From assembly GCA_934086815.1 (NCBI GenBank), contig CAKOIM010000005.1, forward strand, positions 1 to 59,576: a stretch of 59,576 nucleotides of DNA. The letters are read 5' to 3'. Position numbers and translations under genes: made by a program. This stretch comes from an uncultured Bacilli bacterium. Its GTDB lineage: Bacteria; Bacillota_I; Bacilli_A; RF39; UBA660. Shown here piece by piece: positions 44,327 to 51,425 of this stretch. The notes under the pieces are model-generated. The model made no database searches. It had not been told where the DNA came from and worked only from the letters and a program-made list of their open reading frames with translations. Numbering within the stretch: the first letter of the stretch is position 1; every line of letters starts with the position of its first letter.

Positions 44327-44569
44327 TTATTGTTCAAAGAATAATTGAATATTAATATTTAATGAATCTGCTATTCTACCTAAGATAGCTATTGTTACAT
44401 GTTTGTTTCTATTTTCATTTTCTATATCACATAAGTATTGTCTTGTTATTCCACACATATCAGCTAACTGTTGTTGACTTAAATTATTTCTTAGTCTATA
44501 TTTTTTTATATTTTTTCTTATTATTTTGTAGTAGTATTCATCTGAATGTATAATTACTGTGTCCAACAT
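44327..44569 (-). CDS. XRE-family helix-turn-helix regulator
   Basis: 80 residues with a Cro/C1-type domain: RLRNNLSQQQLADMCGITRQYLCDIENENR (positions ~27-56). ATG 44569 is chosen because AAGGTG lies 8 bases upstream; the GTG at 44578 is inside that site. It is transcribed away from the retroelement that begins 106 bp to the right, so it may control that operon or itself. No partner toxin is next to it. Confidence 0.75.
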   Translation of the reverse strand: MLDTVIIHSDEYYYKIIRKNIKKYRLRNNLSQQQLADMCGITRQYLCDIENENRNKHVTIAILGRIADSLNINIQLFFEQ

Positions 44570-44674
44570 ATTCTTCACCTTTAATTATTTTTGATTAAAA
44601 TCTAAGAAAAATATATAGTCTTATAGTTGCTAACGTGTTATAATTTTAGTAATAATAGAAGGAGTGATATAAAA

Positions 44675-46051
44675 ATGGTTCAGAAGATACTTAAGCATAA
44701 AAAAATACTTTATGTTACTTTAAGTATTATTTTTGTCATTTTAGTTGGGGTTATTAATTTTATTTACTTAAGTAGTAATAATCATAATATCTTAAGTAAC
44801 AATAAAAGTAAAGGCCTAATTAGTGATAAAAGAATAGCTATTATGATAGAAACTAAAGCTAATTCCGGTATATATGAAATGTCAAAGGAAAGCAAGTGGC
44901 CGGAGGGTTATGATTATAATGCTTCTTTATCAAAATGTGAAAATGGAACAGAATTAGTGTGGGATGAATCTACAAGAAGTATATCACTAAAAGCCGATGT
45001 TACTGATAAATGTTATGTATATTTTGATGTTATGCCACCAGATGTTTATGTTAGTACAAGTAACATACCTAAATCTTATGGGGCTTTAGCAAATCTTAGT
45101 TGTAGCAATAGTGATGCTACATATAACCAAAAGTATAACAGAATAGAAATATCTGCGATAAATGGTAAAAATACAAGTTGTAATTTATCATATACGGATA
45201 GAACTAATAAAGTATACTTAAATGATTATATAACATCTTTAGCAGGTAGTACACAAGGAACTGGACAGGTAGTAAATGAAAATGGATATAGATATGAAGG
45301 AAAAAATCCAAATAATTATGTGTGGTTTAATAATGAGTTGTGGAGAATAATTGGGGTATTTGATTCTGCTTCCCATGGTGTAAGTGGTAAAAATTTAGTT
45401 AAAATTATAAGAGCTGATACCTTAGATGGTCTTGCTTGGCATAAATCAAATACAAATGACTGGACTGTAGCTAGTTTGAATTTACTACTTAATGGAGCTT
45501 ATTATAATAGTCAAGATGGAACTGATACTGATTACTGTTATGGTTATTCAACTACTGTTACCGCTAATTGTGATTATACTCAAAAAGGAATTCAAGCTGG
45601 ATATAGACCTATGATTGCTAAAGTTACATGGTATTTGGGGGGATATTCTAGTACAAGTGCTACCGCTGAGGCATTTTATGGATATGAAAGAGGAACAACG
45701 GTGTATAGTGGAAGACCTACTAGTACTACCGGATATATTGGACTAATATATCTTAGTGATTATGGATATAGTGTGTTATCAAGTAGTTGTGCTAGAACAA
45801 AGACTTTAGGTTCTTATAATACTGCATCTTGCGGAGGTCAAAGTTGGTTATACGGAAAAGGATATGAATGGACTTTATCTCCTAATTCATCTAACAGCAG
45901 CGGCGTGTTCAGTGTGCTCTATACCGGTTACGTGAACAGCAACTACGCGAACTACGGCAATGGGCATCGTCCAGTCTTGTATCTCGACTCTTCTGTCTAT
46001 AAAATTGACGGAGATGGAAGTATAGGAAATCCGTATATAATTGGGATGTAA
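44675..46051 (+). CDS. DGR target protein 1, membrane-anchored, with C-type-lectin-like variable domain
   Basis: 458 residues. The N-terminal membrane helix (~9-31) is preceded by Lys residues, so the rest is outside. Residues ~195-458 are shared with target 2 and contain YVWFNNELWRIIGVF and RPVLYLDSSVYK. The variable repeat spans residues ~406-431, followed by GHRPVLYL, similar to the GFRP end of lectin-fold DGR targets. ATG 44675 has GAAGGAG upstream; ATG 44627 would put extra residues before the anchor. It probably shows a diversified ligand-binding face on the cell surface. Confidence 0.85.
   Translation: MVQKILKHKKILYVTLSIIFVILVGVINFIYLSSNNHNILSNNKSKGLISDKRIAIMIETKANSGIYEMSKESKWPEGYDYNASLSKCENGTELVWDESTRSISLKADVTDKCYVYFDVMPPDVYVSTSNIPKSYGALANLSCSNSDATYNQKYNRIEISAINGKNTSCNLSYTDRTNKVYLNDYITSLAGSTQGTGQVVNENGYRYEGKNPNNYVWFNNELWRIIGVFDSASHGVSGKNLVKIIRADTLDGLAWHKSNTNDWTVASLNLLLNGAYYNSQDGTDTDYCYGYSTTVTANCDYTQKGIQAGYRPMIAKVTWYLGGYSSTSATAEAFYGYERGTTVYSGRPTSTTGYIGLIYLSDYGYSVLSSSCARTKTLGSYNTASCGGQSWLYGKGYEWTLSPNSSNSSGVFSVLYTGYVNSNYANYGNGHRPVLYLDSSVYKIDGDGSIGNPYIIGM
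45891..45967 (+). repeat. DGR variable repeat 1 (VR1)
   Basis: Aligned without gaps to the template repeat 47811-47887. There are 12 mismatches, each at a template A: 3 A to G at the 5' end (counting 45900, 45902, 45903) and A to G, C or T further on. Ten of the 15 AAC/AAT template codons are altered. The VR lies in frame in target 1 and ends GGCAATGGGCAT, followed by CGTCC where the TR has TCTAG. Confidence 0.93.
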
Positions 46052-46066
46052 CATTTAAGTATAAGG

Positions 46067-46091
46067 AGGAAGCGGCGATTGTCCGCTACCT
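46067..46091 (+). repeat. Hairpin downstream of VR1
   Basis: AGG-A-AGCGG (46067-46075) pairs with CCGCT-A-CCT (46083-46091) with one A-A mismatch, loop CGATTGT. It begins 16 bases after the target stop. DGRs need a hairpin or cruciform just 3' of the VR for efficient retargeting. The same hairpin follows VR2. Confidence 0.75.
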
Positions 46092-46163
46092 AGGTTAAGT
46101 AAAAAATGGTGTAAATGTATGTAAAATGAATATTTAATAGATTATTCAAAAGAGGAGTTGATA

Positions 46164-46553
46164 GTGTTGGATAATGTTGGAAAAAAATATTTAATAATTT
46201 ATAAAAATTCTGGAAAATTTTATAATGTTTATAAGGATGATGCTTATATTTTAAATTATTTGTTTGGGTATAAAGTACTTGATAAAAGAAAAAGTGGGTT
46301 TCCTGATTCGGCAATAACTAAAGTTACAAATATGTTAGAAGAAAAGAAGATATCGTATCAAATAATATATGATGATAAAGACCCTTTTGTGAAAAACTAT
46401 CGTAATTTAAATTGTTATGAAGAGTATATGAAAAAAGCAATGAATAAAATTGATATAAAAGAAAGAATGGAAGTTTTGGAAAATAAAATTAAAGCTTTAG
46501 ATAATGAAAAATTAGAAAAAGTAATAGAGGCTATAGAAGCATGTTTAGAATAA
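46164..46553 (+). CDS. DGR accessory protein with MutS N-terminal-like domain
   Basis: About 129 residues. The first ~75 residues resemble MutS domain I (mismatch-recognition fold): KYLIIYKNSGKFYNVYKDDA, then YLFGYK and GFPDSAITKV, followed by a helical tail rich in Lys and Glu (~95-129). MutS-like accessory genes have been described beside some DGR reverse transcriptases; the match here is by eye. The start is probably GTG 46164 (GAGGAG upstream) rather than TTG 46158. It overlaps the next gene by 13 bases. Confidence 0.5.
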   Translation: MLDNVGKKYLIIYKNSGKFYNVYKDDAYILNYLFGYKVLDKRKSGFPDSAITKVTNMLEEKKISYQIIYDDKDPFVKNYRNLNCYEEYMKKAMNKIDIKERMEVLENKIKALDNEKLEKVIEAIEACLE

Positions 46554-46894
46554 ATAACAATGATTTTAAAATATTATCTAAATATAAAGAATTTTTATTA
46601 GAGCTAGATAATGTGTTAGAAAATGTACCAAGAAAAGATATATTTTATCTTTATAAAATAAAAGAAATAGGTTTAGAATTGTTAAATGAAATTATTGAAG
46701 CGTCATATAGTGATGATAAGATAAGTTATTTTGCTAGTATTAAAGCTAAAATATCTGTTATAGATTTTGAATTGGAAAGATTTAATAATAAAAAATATAT
46801 AAGTTTAAAATCTATTAATAGTTTAGGGTTAAAACTGGTTGAAATAAATAAAATGACAATGGGATTTCTTAAAAATGAATGTAAAGTTAACTGA
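46541..46894 (+). CDS. avd: Avd-like four-helix accessory protein of the DGR
   Basis: 117 residues in about four amphipathic helices. The end, LKLVEINKMTMGFLKN, parallels the LVEIGRMLGGWIKS signature of bacterial Avd and related four-helix proteins. Avd forms a pentameric barrel, binds RT and template RNA and is needed for mutagenic reverse transcription. The gene overlaps its neighbours on both sides (13 and 20 bases), so expression is coupled. Its stop is one of only two UGA stops among the intact genes of the window; a TAA follows three codons later. Confidence 0.7.
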   Translation: MFRINNNDFKILSKYKEFLLELDNVLENVPRKDIFYLYKIKEIGLELLNEIIEASYSDDKISYFASIKAKISVIDFELERFNNKKYISLKSINSLGLKLVEINKMTMGFLKNECKVN

Positions 46895-47786
46895 TTTAAT
46901 TAATATTTATGAACCTAAAATTAGAGTAATAATGAGTCAAGGAATTTATGATAAAATAATTAATCACTATGTTACAAGATATATTTTAGAACCTAAGTTA
47001 ACTAAGTATCTCGGAAAATATAATTGTGCTACCAGAAAAAATATGGGAACTAGTTGTGCCTTAAAGATGTTTAAAAAAGAAATTAAAAATTTTAAAAAAT
47101 ATGATAACTTTTATTTTTTTAAATTAGATATTAGTAAATACTTTTATAGTATTAATCATGAAGTTTTAAAATCATTATTAATAAATGATTTAAATGAAGA
47201 AGAATATGATTTAGTTTCTAAAATTATTGATAGTACAAATAAAGATTATGTCAATAGAAAAATTAGTTATTTGGAGAGTAAAATAAATGAAAAATTACCG
47301 AAGTATGAATTTGGATGTGGTTTACCTATTGGTAATTTAACATCACAATTCTTGGCTATATTTTATTTAAATTGATTGCAACATTATATTACTCATAATC
47401 TTCATATAACATTTATAAACTATATGGATGATTATATATTTATTCCCGAATCAAAGAATTATTTAAATAGATTTTTAAAAGATATAGAGAAAGTATTAAA
47501 AGAAAAATATAAACTAAAAATAAATGTGAAAAAGACATTTATTTCTAGTAGTAAAGGAGGTATTACATTTTTAGGGTATTTATTTAAAGTTAAAAATAAA
47601 AAAACTATAATAAAAATAACAAATGTTGGTAAAAGAAATATAAGAAAGAGAATTAAAAGAACAAGGGATTTATATAATAATGGATATATTAATTTTTCAA
47701 GTTATTTTAGATCTATTATGAGTATAAAATATTCTCATAATTTACTAAGTGAATATAAAATAAATGAAATAATTAATAATGGGTAA
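46875..47786 (+). CDS. DGR reverse transcriptase, interrupted by one in-frame UGA
   Basis: 303 codons in one frame with a TGA at 47373-47375 (codon 167). RT motifs are in order: CATRKNMGTSCALKMF, FFKLDISKYFYSIN (first catalytic Asp), GLPIGNLTSQFLAIFYLN, the UGA, LQHYITHNL, INYMDDYIF (catalytic YMDD, codons ~183-186), then KINVKKTF and FLGYLF. The G-N-L-T-S-Q motif is typical of DGR and related retron-like RTs. No other lesion is visible, so the UGA is either a recent nonsense mutation, is read through, or is a sequencing error. The UGA falls between motifs 4 and YMDD, so truncation would abolish activity. Confidence 0.85.
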
Positions 47787-47810
47787 TTTATAAGTAATCG
47801 CCTAACTCGT

Positions 47811-47887
47811 CTAACAGCAACAACGTGTTCAATGTGAACAATAACGGTAACGTGAACAACAACAACGCGAACAACGGCAATGGGCAT
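47811..47887 (+). repeat. DGR template repeat (TR)
   Basis: Non-coding copy of the variable repeat, 25 bp after the RT stop on the same strand. It contains 15 AAC/AAT codons in register with the targets, the usual design that randomises residues without creating stop codons. Similarity with the VR extends a few bases left (CCTAAC, 47801), with C/T and G/A differences there outside the mutagenised core. To the right it ends at GGGCAT. The GC-rich, A-codon-rich composition stands out from the surrounding DNA. Confidence 0.95.
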
Positions 47888-47912
47888 TCTAGAGCTTCAT
47901 ATGTTTAATGTT

Positions 47913-47930
47913 ATATTCTTAAGAGAATAT
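47913..47930 (+). repeat. Short hairpin downstream of the TR
   Basis: ATATTCT (47913-47919) pairs with AGAATAT (47924-47930) around TAAG. It may mark the 3' side of the template RNA structure. No T-run follows, so it is not a clear terminator. The rest of 47931-48038 shows nothing. Confidence 0.4.
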
Positions 47931-48038
47931 TAAATAAGCATAAGAAACATAAATTATCCCAAGAGTTATCTTAAATAAAAATTAGATATGAATTAAATAT
48001 ACGTATTTATTCTAATAAGTCTAATATAAATTAATGTT

Positions 48039-48311
48039 ATGAAAGAAAAAATTAAATTATTAAAAGAATTATATCCGAATTTTTTAATCTATGTATTAAA
48101 GAAGGAAAAATATCGTTTAAATAATATTGATAGAAATATTGTTGAAATATTTGCTAAAGAATTAGATAATACCAATTATGTTATTGTAGATAATTTAGAT
48201 ATAAGAGATAAAAAAATATATTTAAATAATAATTATAATAATTTATTTTTAAAAATAAAATTAATAAATATTATTGAAATGTATGTTAATAATTATGAAA
48301 AAAAGAATTAG
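48039..48311 (+). CDS. Unknown 90-residue protein between TR and target 2
   Basis: 90 residues, basic and likely alpha/beta (MKEKIKLLKELYPNFLIYVLKK start), with no membrane helix. It overlaps the start of target 2 by 17 bases, so the two are likely co-translated. No family recognised. Its place inside the retroelement suggests a role in expression or targeting, but it may be incidental. There is no strong ribosome site before ATG 48039. Confidence 0.45.
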   Translation: MKEKIKLLKELYPNFLIYVLKKEKYRLNNIDRNIVEIFAKELDNTNYVIVDNLDIRDKKIYLNNNYNNLFLKIKLINIIEMYVNNYEKKN

Positions 48312-49428
48312 AATAGTAAGTGTGGCAATTGTATTTATATTAACAATTATATCTTTTATTATTTTTAATAGTAAAGATAATAAAAAGACTTTTAAACAAG
48401 ATGGTATTACGTATGCTTTAAAGGTTGATGGTGCAAGTGCAACAAGTTTTCCTGCTAAAGGATTATATAATGTTAGTGTAACATGTGAAAATGCTAAGGG
48501 GAAATGGTTATATGATGAATGGAAATTAACTCTTGAAAATATAACTGGTGATGTTTCATGTGATTTAGATTTTACAACAATTAGCAAAACTAATTTAAAT
48601 GATTATGTTATATCATTAGCAGGAAGTACACAGGGAACTGGACAGGTAGTAAATGAAAATGGATATAGATATGAAGGTAAAAATCCAAATAATTATGTAT
48701 GGTTTAATAATGAGTTGTGGAGAATAATCGGAGTATTTGATTCTGCTTCTCATGGTGTCAGTGGTAAAAATTTGGTTAAAATTATAAGGGCTGATACCTT
48801 AGATGGTCTTGCTTGGCATAAATCAAGTACTAATGATTGGACGGTAGCTAGTTTGAATTTACTACTTAATGGAGCTTATTATAATGCTCAAGATGGAACT
48901 GATACTGGATATTGTTATGGTTATTCAACTAGTATGACTATGAATTGTGATTATACTCAAAAAGGAATTCAATCTAGATGTAGATCTATGATTGCTAAAG
49001 TTACATGGTATTTGGGTGGATATTCTAGTTTTAGTGCTACTGCGGAAGCTTTTTATGGATATGAAAGAGGAACAACCGTGTATAGTGGAAGACCTACTAG
49101 TACTACCGGATATATTGGACTAATATATTTTAGTGATTATGGATATAGTGTGTTATCAAGTAGTTGTGCTAGAACAAAGACTTTAGGTTCTTATAATACT
49201 GCATCTTGCGGAGGTCAAAGTTGGTTATACGGAAAAGGATATGAATGGACTTTATCTCCTAATTCATCTAACAGCAGCGGCGTGTTCAGTGTGCTCTATA
49301 CCGGTTACGTGAACAGCAACTACGCGAACTACGGCAATGGGCATCGTCCAGTCTTGTATCTCGACTCTTCTGTCTATAAAATTGACGGAGATGGAAGTAT
49401 AGGAAATCCGTATATAATTGGGATGTAA
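48295..49428 (+). CDS. DGR target protein 2, membrane-anchored, with identical variable domain
   Basis: 377 residues. Membrane helix at ~4-24 after MKKRIR, then a short spacer and the same ~260-residue C-terminal region as target 1 from LNDYVISLAGSTQGTG to the end. The 345 bp from 45753 to 46097 (target 1) are identical to 49130-49474 here, including VR, stop and hairpin. Upstream the genes differ by scattered substitutions and have different N-terminal spacers. ATG 48295 is inferred from the anchor; it has no strong ribosome site and is probably coupled to the 90-residue gene. Confidence 0.83.
   Translation: MKKRIRIVSVAIVFILTIISFIIFNSKDNKKTFKQDGITYALKVDGASATSFPAKGLYNVSVTCENAKGKWLYDEWKLTLENITGDVSCDLDFTTISKTNLNDYVISLAGSTQGTGQVVNENGYRYEGKNPNNYVWFNNELWRIIGVFDSASHGVSGKNLVKIIRADTLDGLAWHKSSTNDWTVASLNLLLNGAYYNAQDGTDTGYCYGYSTSMTMNCDYTQKGIQSRCRSMIAKVTWYLGGYSSFSATAEAFYGYERGTTVYSGRPTSTTGYIGLIYFSDYGYSVLSSSCARTKTLGSYNTASCGGQSWLYGKGYEWTLSPNSSNSSGVFSVLYTGYVNSNYANYGNGHRPVLYLDSSVYKIDGDGSIGNPYIIGM
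49268..49344 (+). repeat. DGR variable repeat 2 (VR2)
   Basis: Identical over all 77 bases to VR1, including all 12 changes from the template. Two independent rounds of random mutagenesis would not give the same result. The copies must have been homogenised by recombination or by recent duplication. Confidence 0.93.
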
Positions 49429-49443
49429 CATTTAAGTATAAGG

Positions 49444-49468
49444 AGGAAGCGGCGATTGTCCGCTACCT
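49444..49468 (+). repeat. Hairpin downstream of VR2
   Basis: Same sequence and position relative to the stop as the hairpin at 46067-46091. It is followed by CCTAGGTTAGG and a T-run (49479-49485), so this copy may also act in termination. Confidence 0.7.
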
Positions 49469-49565
49469 AGGTTAGGCTTTTTTTCATGTAATAAATTATG
49501 GACTTATGTTTAGTTATTTGATACAATATAAAGGTACTAAAAGTTGTATAGAAGAGGTGCTTGTT

Positions 49566-50351
49566 ATGACTAAAGTTATATCACTTGTTAATCAAAAGGG
49601 CGGAGTTGGAAAGACTACGACTAGTATAAATTTATCCGCAGCTCTAGGTAAATTGGGTAAACGAGTGTTATTAATAGATTTGGATCCCCAAAGTAATGCA
49701 ACAACAGGCCTTGGGTTAAATGCAAATGATTTTAAACATGATATATATGAACTAATGACTGGTAGATGCGAGGTAAAAAAAGCAATAAAGAAAACAAAGT
49801 TTCAAAATTTAAGTATTATACCTTCGACGATAAATTTAGCCGGGGTAGATGTAGAATTTGTTAAAAGAATGCTAGAAGATAAAGAGTTTTCGCAAAATTT
49901 TCAATTAAAAATGAAACTTGATGAAATAAAAGATAATTATGATTATATTGTGATAGATTGTCAACCTTCATTAGGACTAGGAACTATGAATGCCTTGGTA
50001 GCAAGTGATAGTGTTATAATACCTGTTCAATGTGAGTTTTTTGCTCTAGAGGGAATAACACAATTACTTAATTCAATTATAATGGTCCAAGGGAGTATGA
50101 ATGCTGATTTAAGAATAGAAGGGGTACTTCTTACAATGCTAGATGGAAGAACAAATATTGGCTTAGAAGTTATTGAAGAGATAAGAAAGTATTTTAAAGA
50201 TAAAGTATTTAATACAATTATACCAAGACTGGTAAGACTTGTTGAAGCACCAAGTCATGGAAAACCAATTAATGAATATGATCCATTAAGTAGGGCAACG
50301 GAAGCATATGCAAATTTAGCAAAGGAAGTGATTAGTAGAGATGGAGAGTAA
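49566..50351 (+). CDS. parA: Chromosome partitioning ATPase ParA/Soj
   Basis: 261 residues. Deviant Walker A QKGGVGKTTTSINLSAAL near the start, IDLDPQSNATTGLG, and VIDCQPSLGLGTMNAL mark the ParA family. ATG 49566 is used because the family begins KVISLVNQKGG and GAAGAGGTG lies upstream. It overlaps parB by 11 bases. ParA ATP-switching on nucleoid DNA moves ParB-parS complexes. No parS-like TGTTTCACGTGAAACA was seen in the window. Confidence 0.95.
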   Translation: MTKVISLVNQKGGVGKTTTSINLSAALGKLGKRVLLIDLDPQSNATTGLGLNANDFKHDIYELMTGRCEVKKAIKKTKFQNLSIIPSTINLAGVDVEFVKRMLEDKEFSQNFQLKMKLDEIKDNYDYIVIDCQPSLGLGTMNALVASDSVIIPVQCEFFALEGITQLLNSIIMVQGSMNADLRIEGVLLTMLDGRTNIGLEVIEEIRKYFKDKVFNTIIPRLVRLVEAPSHGKPINEYDPLSRATEAYANLAKEVISRDGE

Positions 50352-51225
50352 GAAAAAAGCATTAGGTAAAGGGTTAGAACAATTATTTTCTAATACTGTA
50401 ATTGATTTTGATAATTTTGAAGATACAGTTATTGAAGAAAATAAAAAAGATATTATTGAAATTAATATTGATGATATAAGAAGTAATCCTTATCAACCAC
50501 GTAAGACTTTTGATACGGAAACATTAAATGAACTAGCAAAAAGTATTAAAGAATATGGGATAGTTCAACCTATAATTGTTAAACAAAGTATTAAAGGATA
50601 TGAATTAGTAGCGGGTGAAAGAAGAACTAAAGCTGCGAAAATAGCGGGGTTAAAAACAGTACCAGCAATTGTTAAAAATTTTGATGATGAAGAAATGATG
50701 GAAATTGCTTTAGTGGAAAATATTCAAAGAGAAGATTTAAATCCAATAGATGAAGCGAGTAGTATTAGTAATATAATTAAACTAAGAGGGTATACTCAAG
50801 AAGAGTTTGGTAATAAGTTTGGGAAAAGTAGAAGTTATGTTACAAATATGGTTGGGTTATTAAAATTACCTGAAGATGTAAAAAAGTTGGTGGAAAAAAG
50901 GGCTTTAAGTATGTCTCATGCAAGAGTTTTAAGTAAAATAGATGATGAAGATAAAGCTTTGAAACTTGCTAAGAAAGTTATTGCGGATAATTTAAGTGTT
51001 CATGATTTAGAAAAAATATCTCAGGAAGAAAAATATGAAAAGAATATGCCATTAAATAAAAATAGTAATTATGATCATAAATATAGATTATATGAAAATA
51101 TAATTGTTGAAAATTTAAATACAAAGGTAAGAGTAAGTAAGAAAAAAATTGAAATATATTTTGATGGGGTAGATGAATTAGAAGAGATACTTGAAAAAAT
51201 GAATATTAGAGTAGAGGATGAATAA
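50341..51225 (+). CDS. parB: Chromosome partitioning CTPase ParB/Spo0J
   Basis: 294 residues. RSNPYQPRKTFDTETLNELAKSI, then the CTP-binding GERRTKAA, and ENIQREDLNPIDEA are the ParB motifs; the helix-turn-helix (TQEEFGNKFGKSRSYVTNMVGLLKLP) follows at ~150-180. The N-terminus has the KALGKGLEQLF ParA-contact segment. The stop overlaps the next start (TAATGG). Confidence 0.95.
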   Translation: MESKKKALGKGLEQLFSNTVIDFDNFEDTVIEENKKDIIEINIDDIRSNPYQPRKTFDTETLNELAKSIKEYGIVQPIIVKQSIKGYELVAGERRTKAAKIAGLKTVPAIVKNFDDEEMMEIALVENIQREDLNPIDEASSISNIIKLRGYTQEEFGNKFGKSRSYVTNMVGLLKLPEDVKKLVEKRALSMSHARVLSKIDDEDKALKLAKKVIADNLSVHDLEKISQEEKYEKNMPLNKNSNYDHKYRLYENIIVENLNTKVRVSKKKIEIYFDGVDELEEILEKMNIRVEDE

Positions 51226-51425
51226 TGGAGAAAGATTTTAATTTAAATGATGATGTTATAATGAAAAAGCCTCATGCTTGTGGAAGTAATTTATGGTTAA
51301 TAACAAGGAATGGGGCAGATGTCAAAATTAAATGTAAAGCTTGTGGAAGGGAAGTCATGATGGATAGACTCGAATTTATGAAGAAGTTAAAAAAGGTGAT
51401 TGTAAATGAAAAAACATCGAATTAA
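51225..51425 (+). CDS. DUF951 family protein
   Basis: 66 residues. VIMKKPHACGSNLW and IKCKACGREVMMDR are typical of DUF951, a small Cys-containing protein that sits beside parB and ychF in many Bacillota. Its four-residue Cys and His set may bind zinc. Its role is not established. Overlaps both neighbours. Confidence 0.9.
   Translation: MEKDFNLNDDVIMKKPHACGSNLWLITRNGADVKIKCKACGREVMMDRLEFMKKLKKVIVNEKTSN

Larger units (their letters stand above)
44675..49468 (+). mobile_element. Diversity-generating retroelement (two targets, MutS-like, Avd-like, RT, TR)
   Basis: All parts lie on one strand: target 1 with VR1, MutS-N-like gene, Avd-like gene, reverse transcriptase, template repeat, 90-residue gene, target 2 with VR2. 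In the 77-bp core, VR and TR differ at 12 positions, all of them A in the TR. DGRs copy the TR into cDNA with random changes at A and write it into the VR, diversifying ligand-binding proteins. One in-frame UGA in the RT makes present activity uncertain. Confidence 0.92.

Noticed and set aside
46875..47786. UGA reassigned to Trp (genetic code 4) in this organism
   Set aside because: Conserved ribosomal and glycolytic genes contain only UGG for Trp and no internal UGA; the tRNA-Trp anticodon is CCA. Two genes end in UGA. Left as an open question, not a call.
48261..48587. Minus-strand ORF opposite DGR target 2
   Set aside because: Shadow of the target coding region; its composition follows the plus-strand codons.
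49500..51230. parS sites next to parAB
   Set aside because: No 16-bp match to the Bacillota parS consensus was found in the window.
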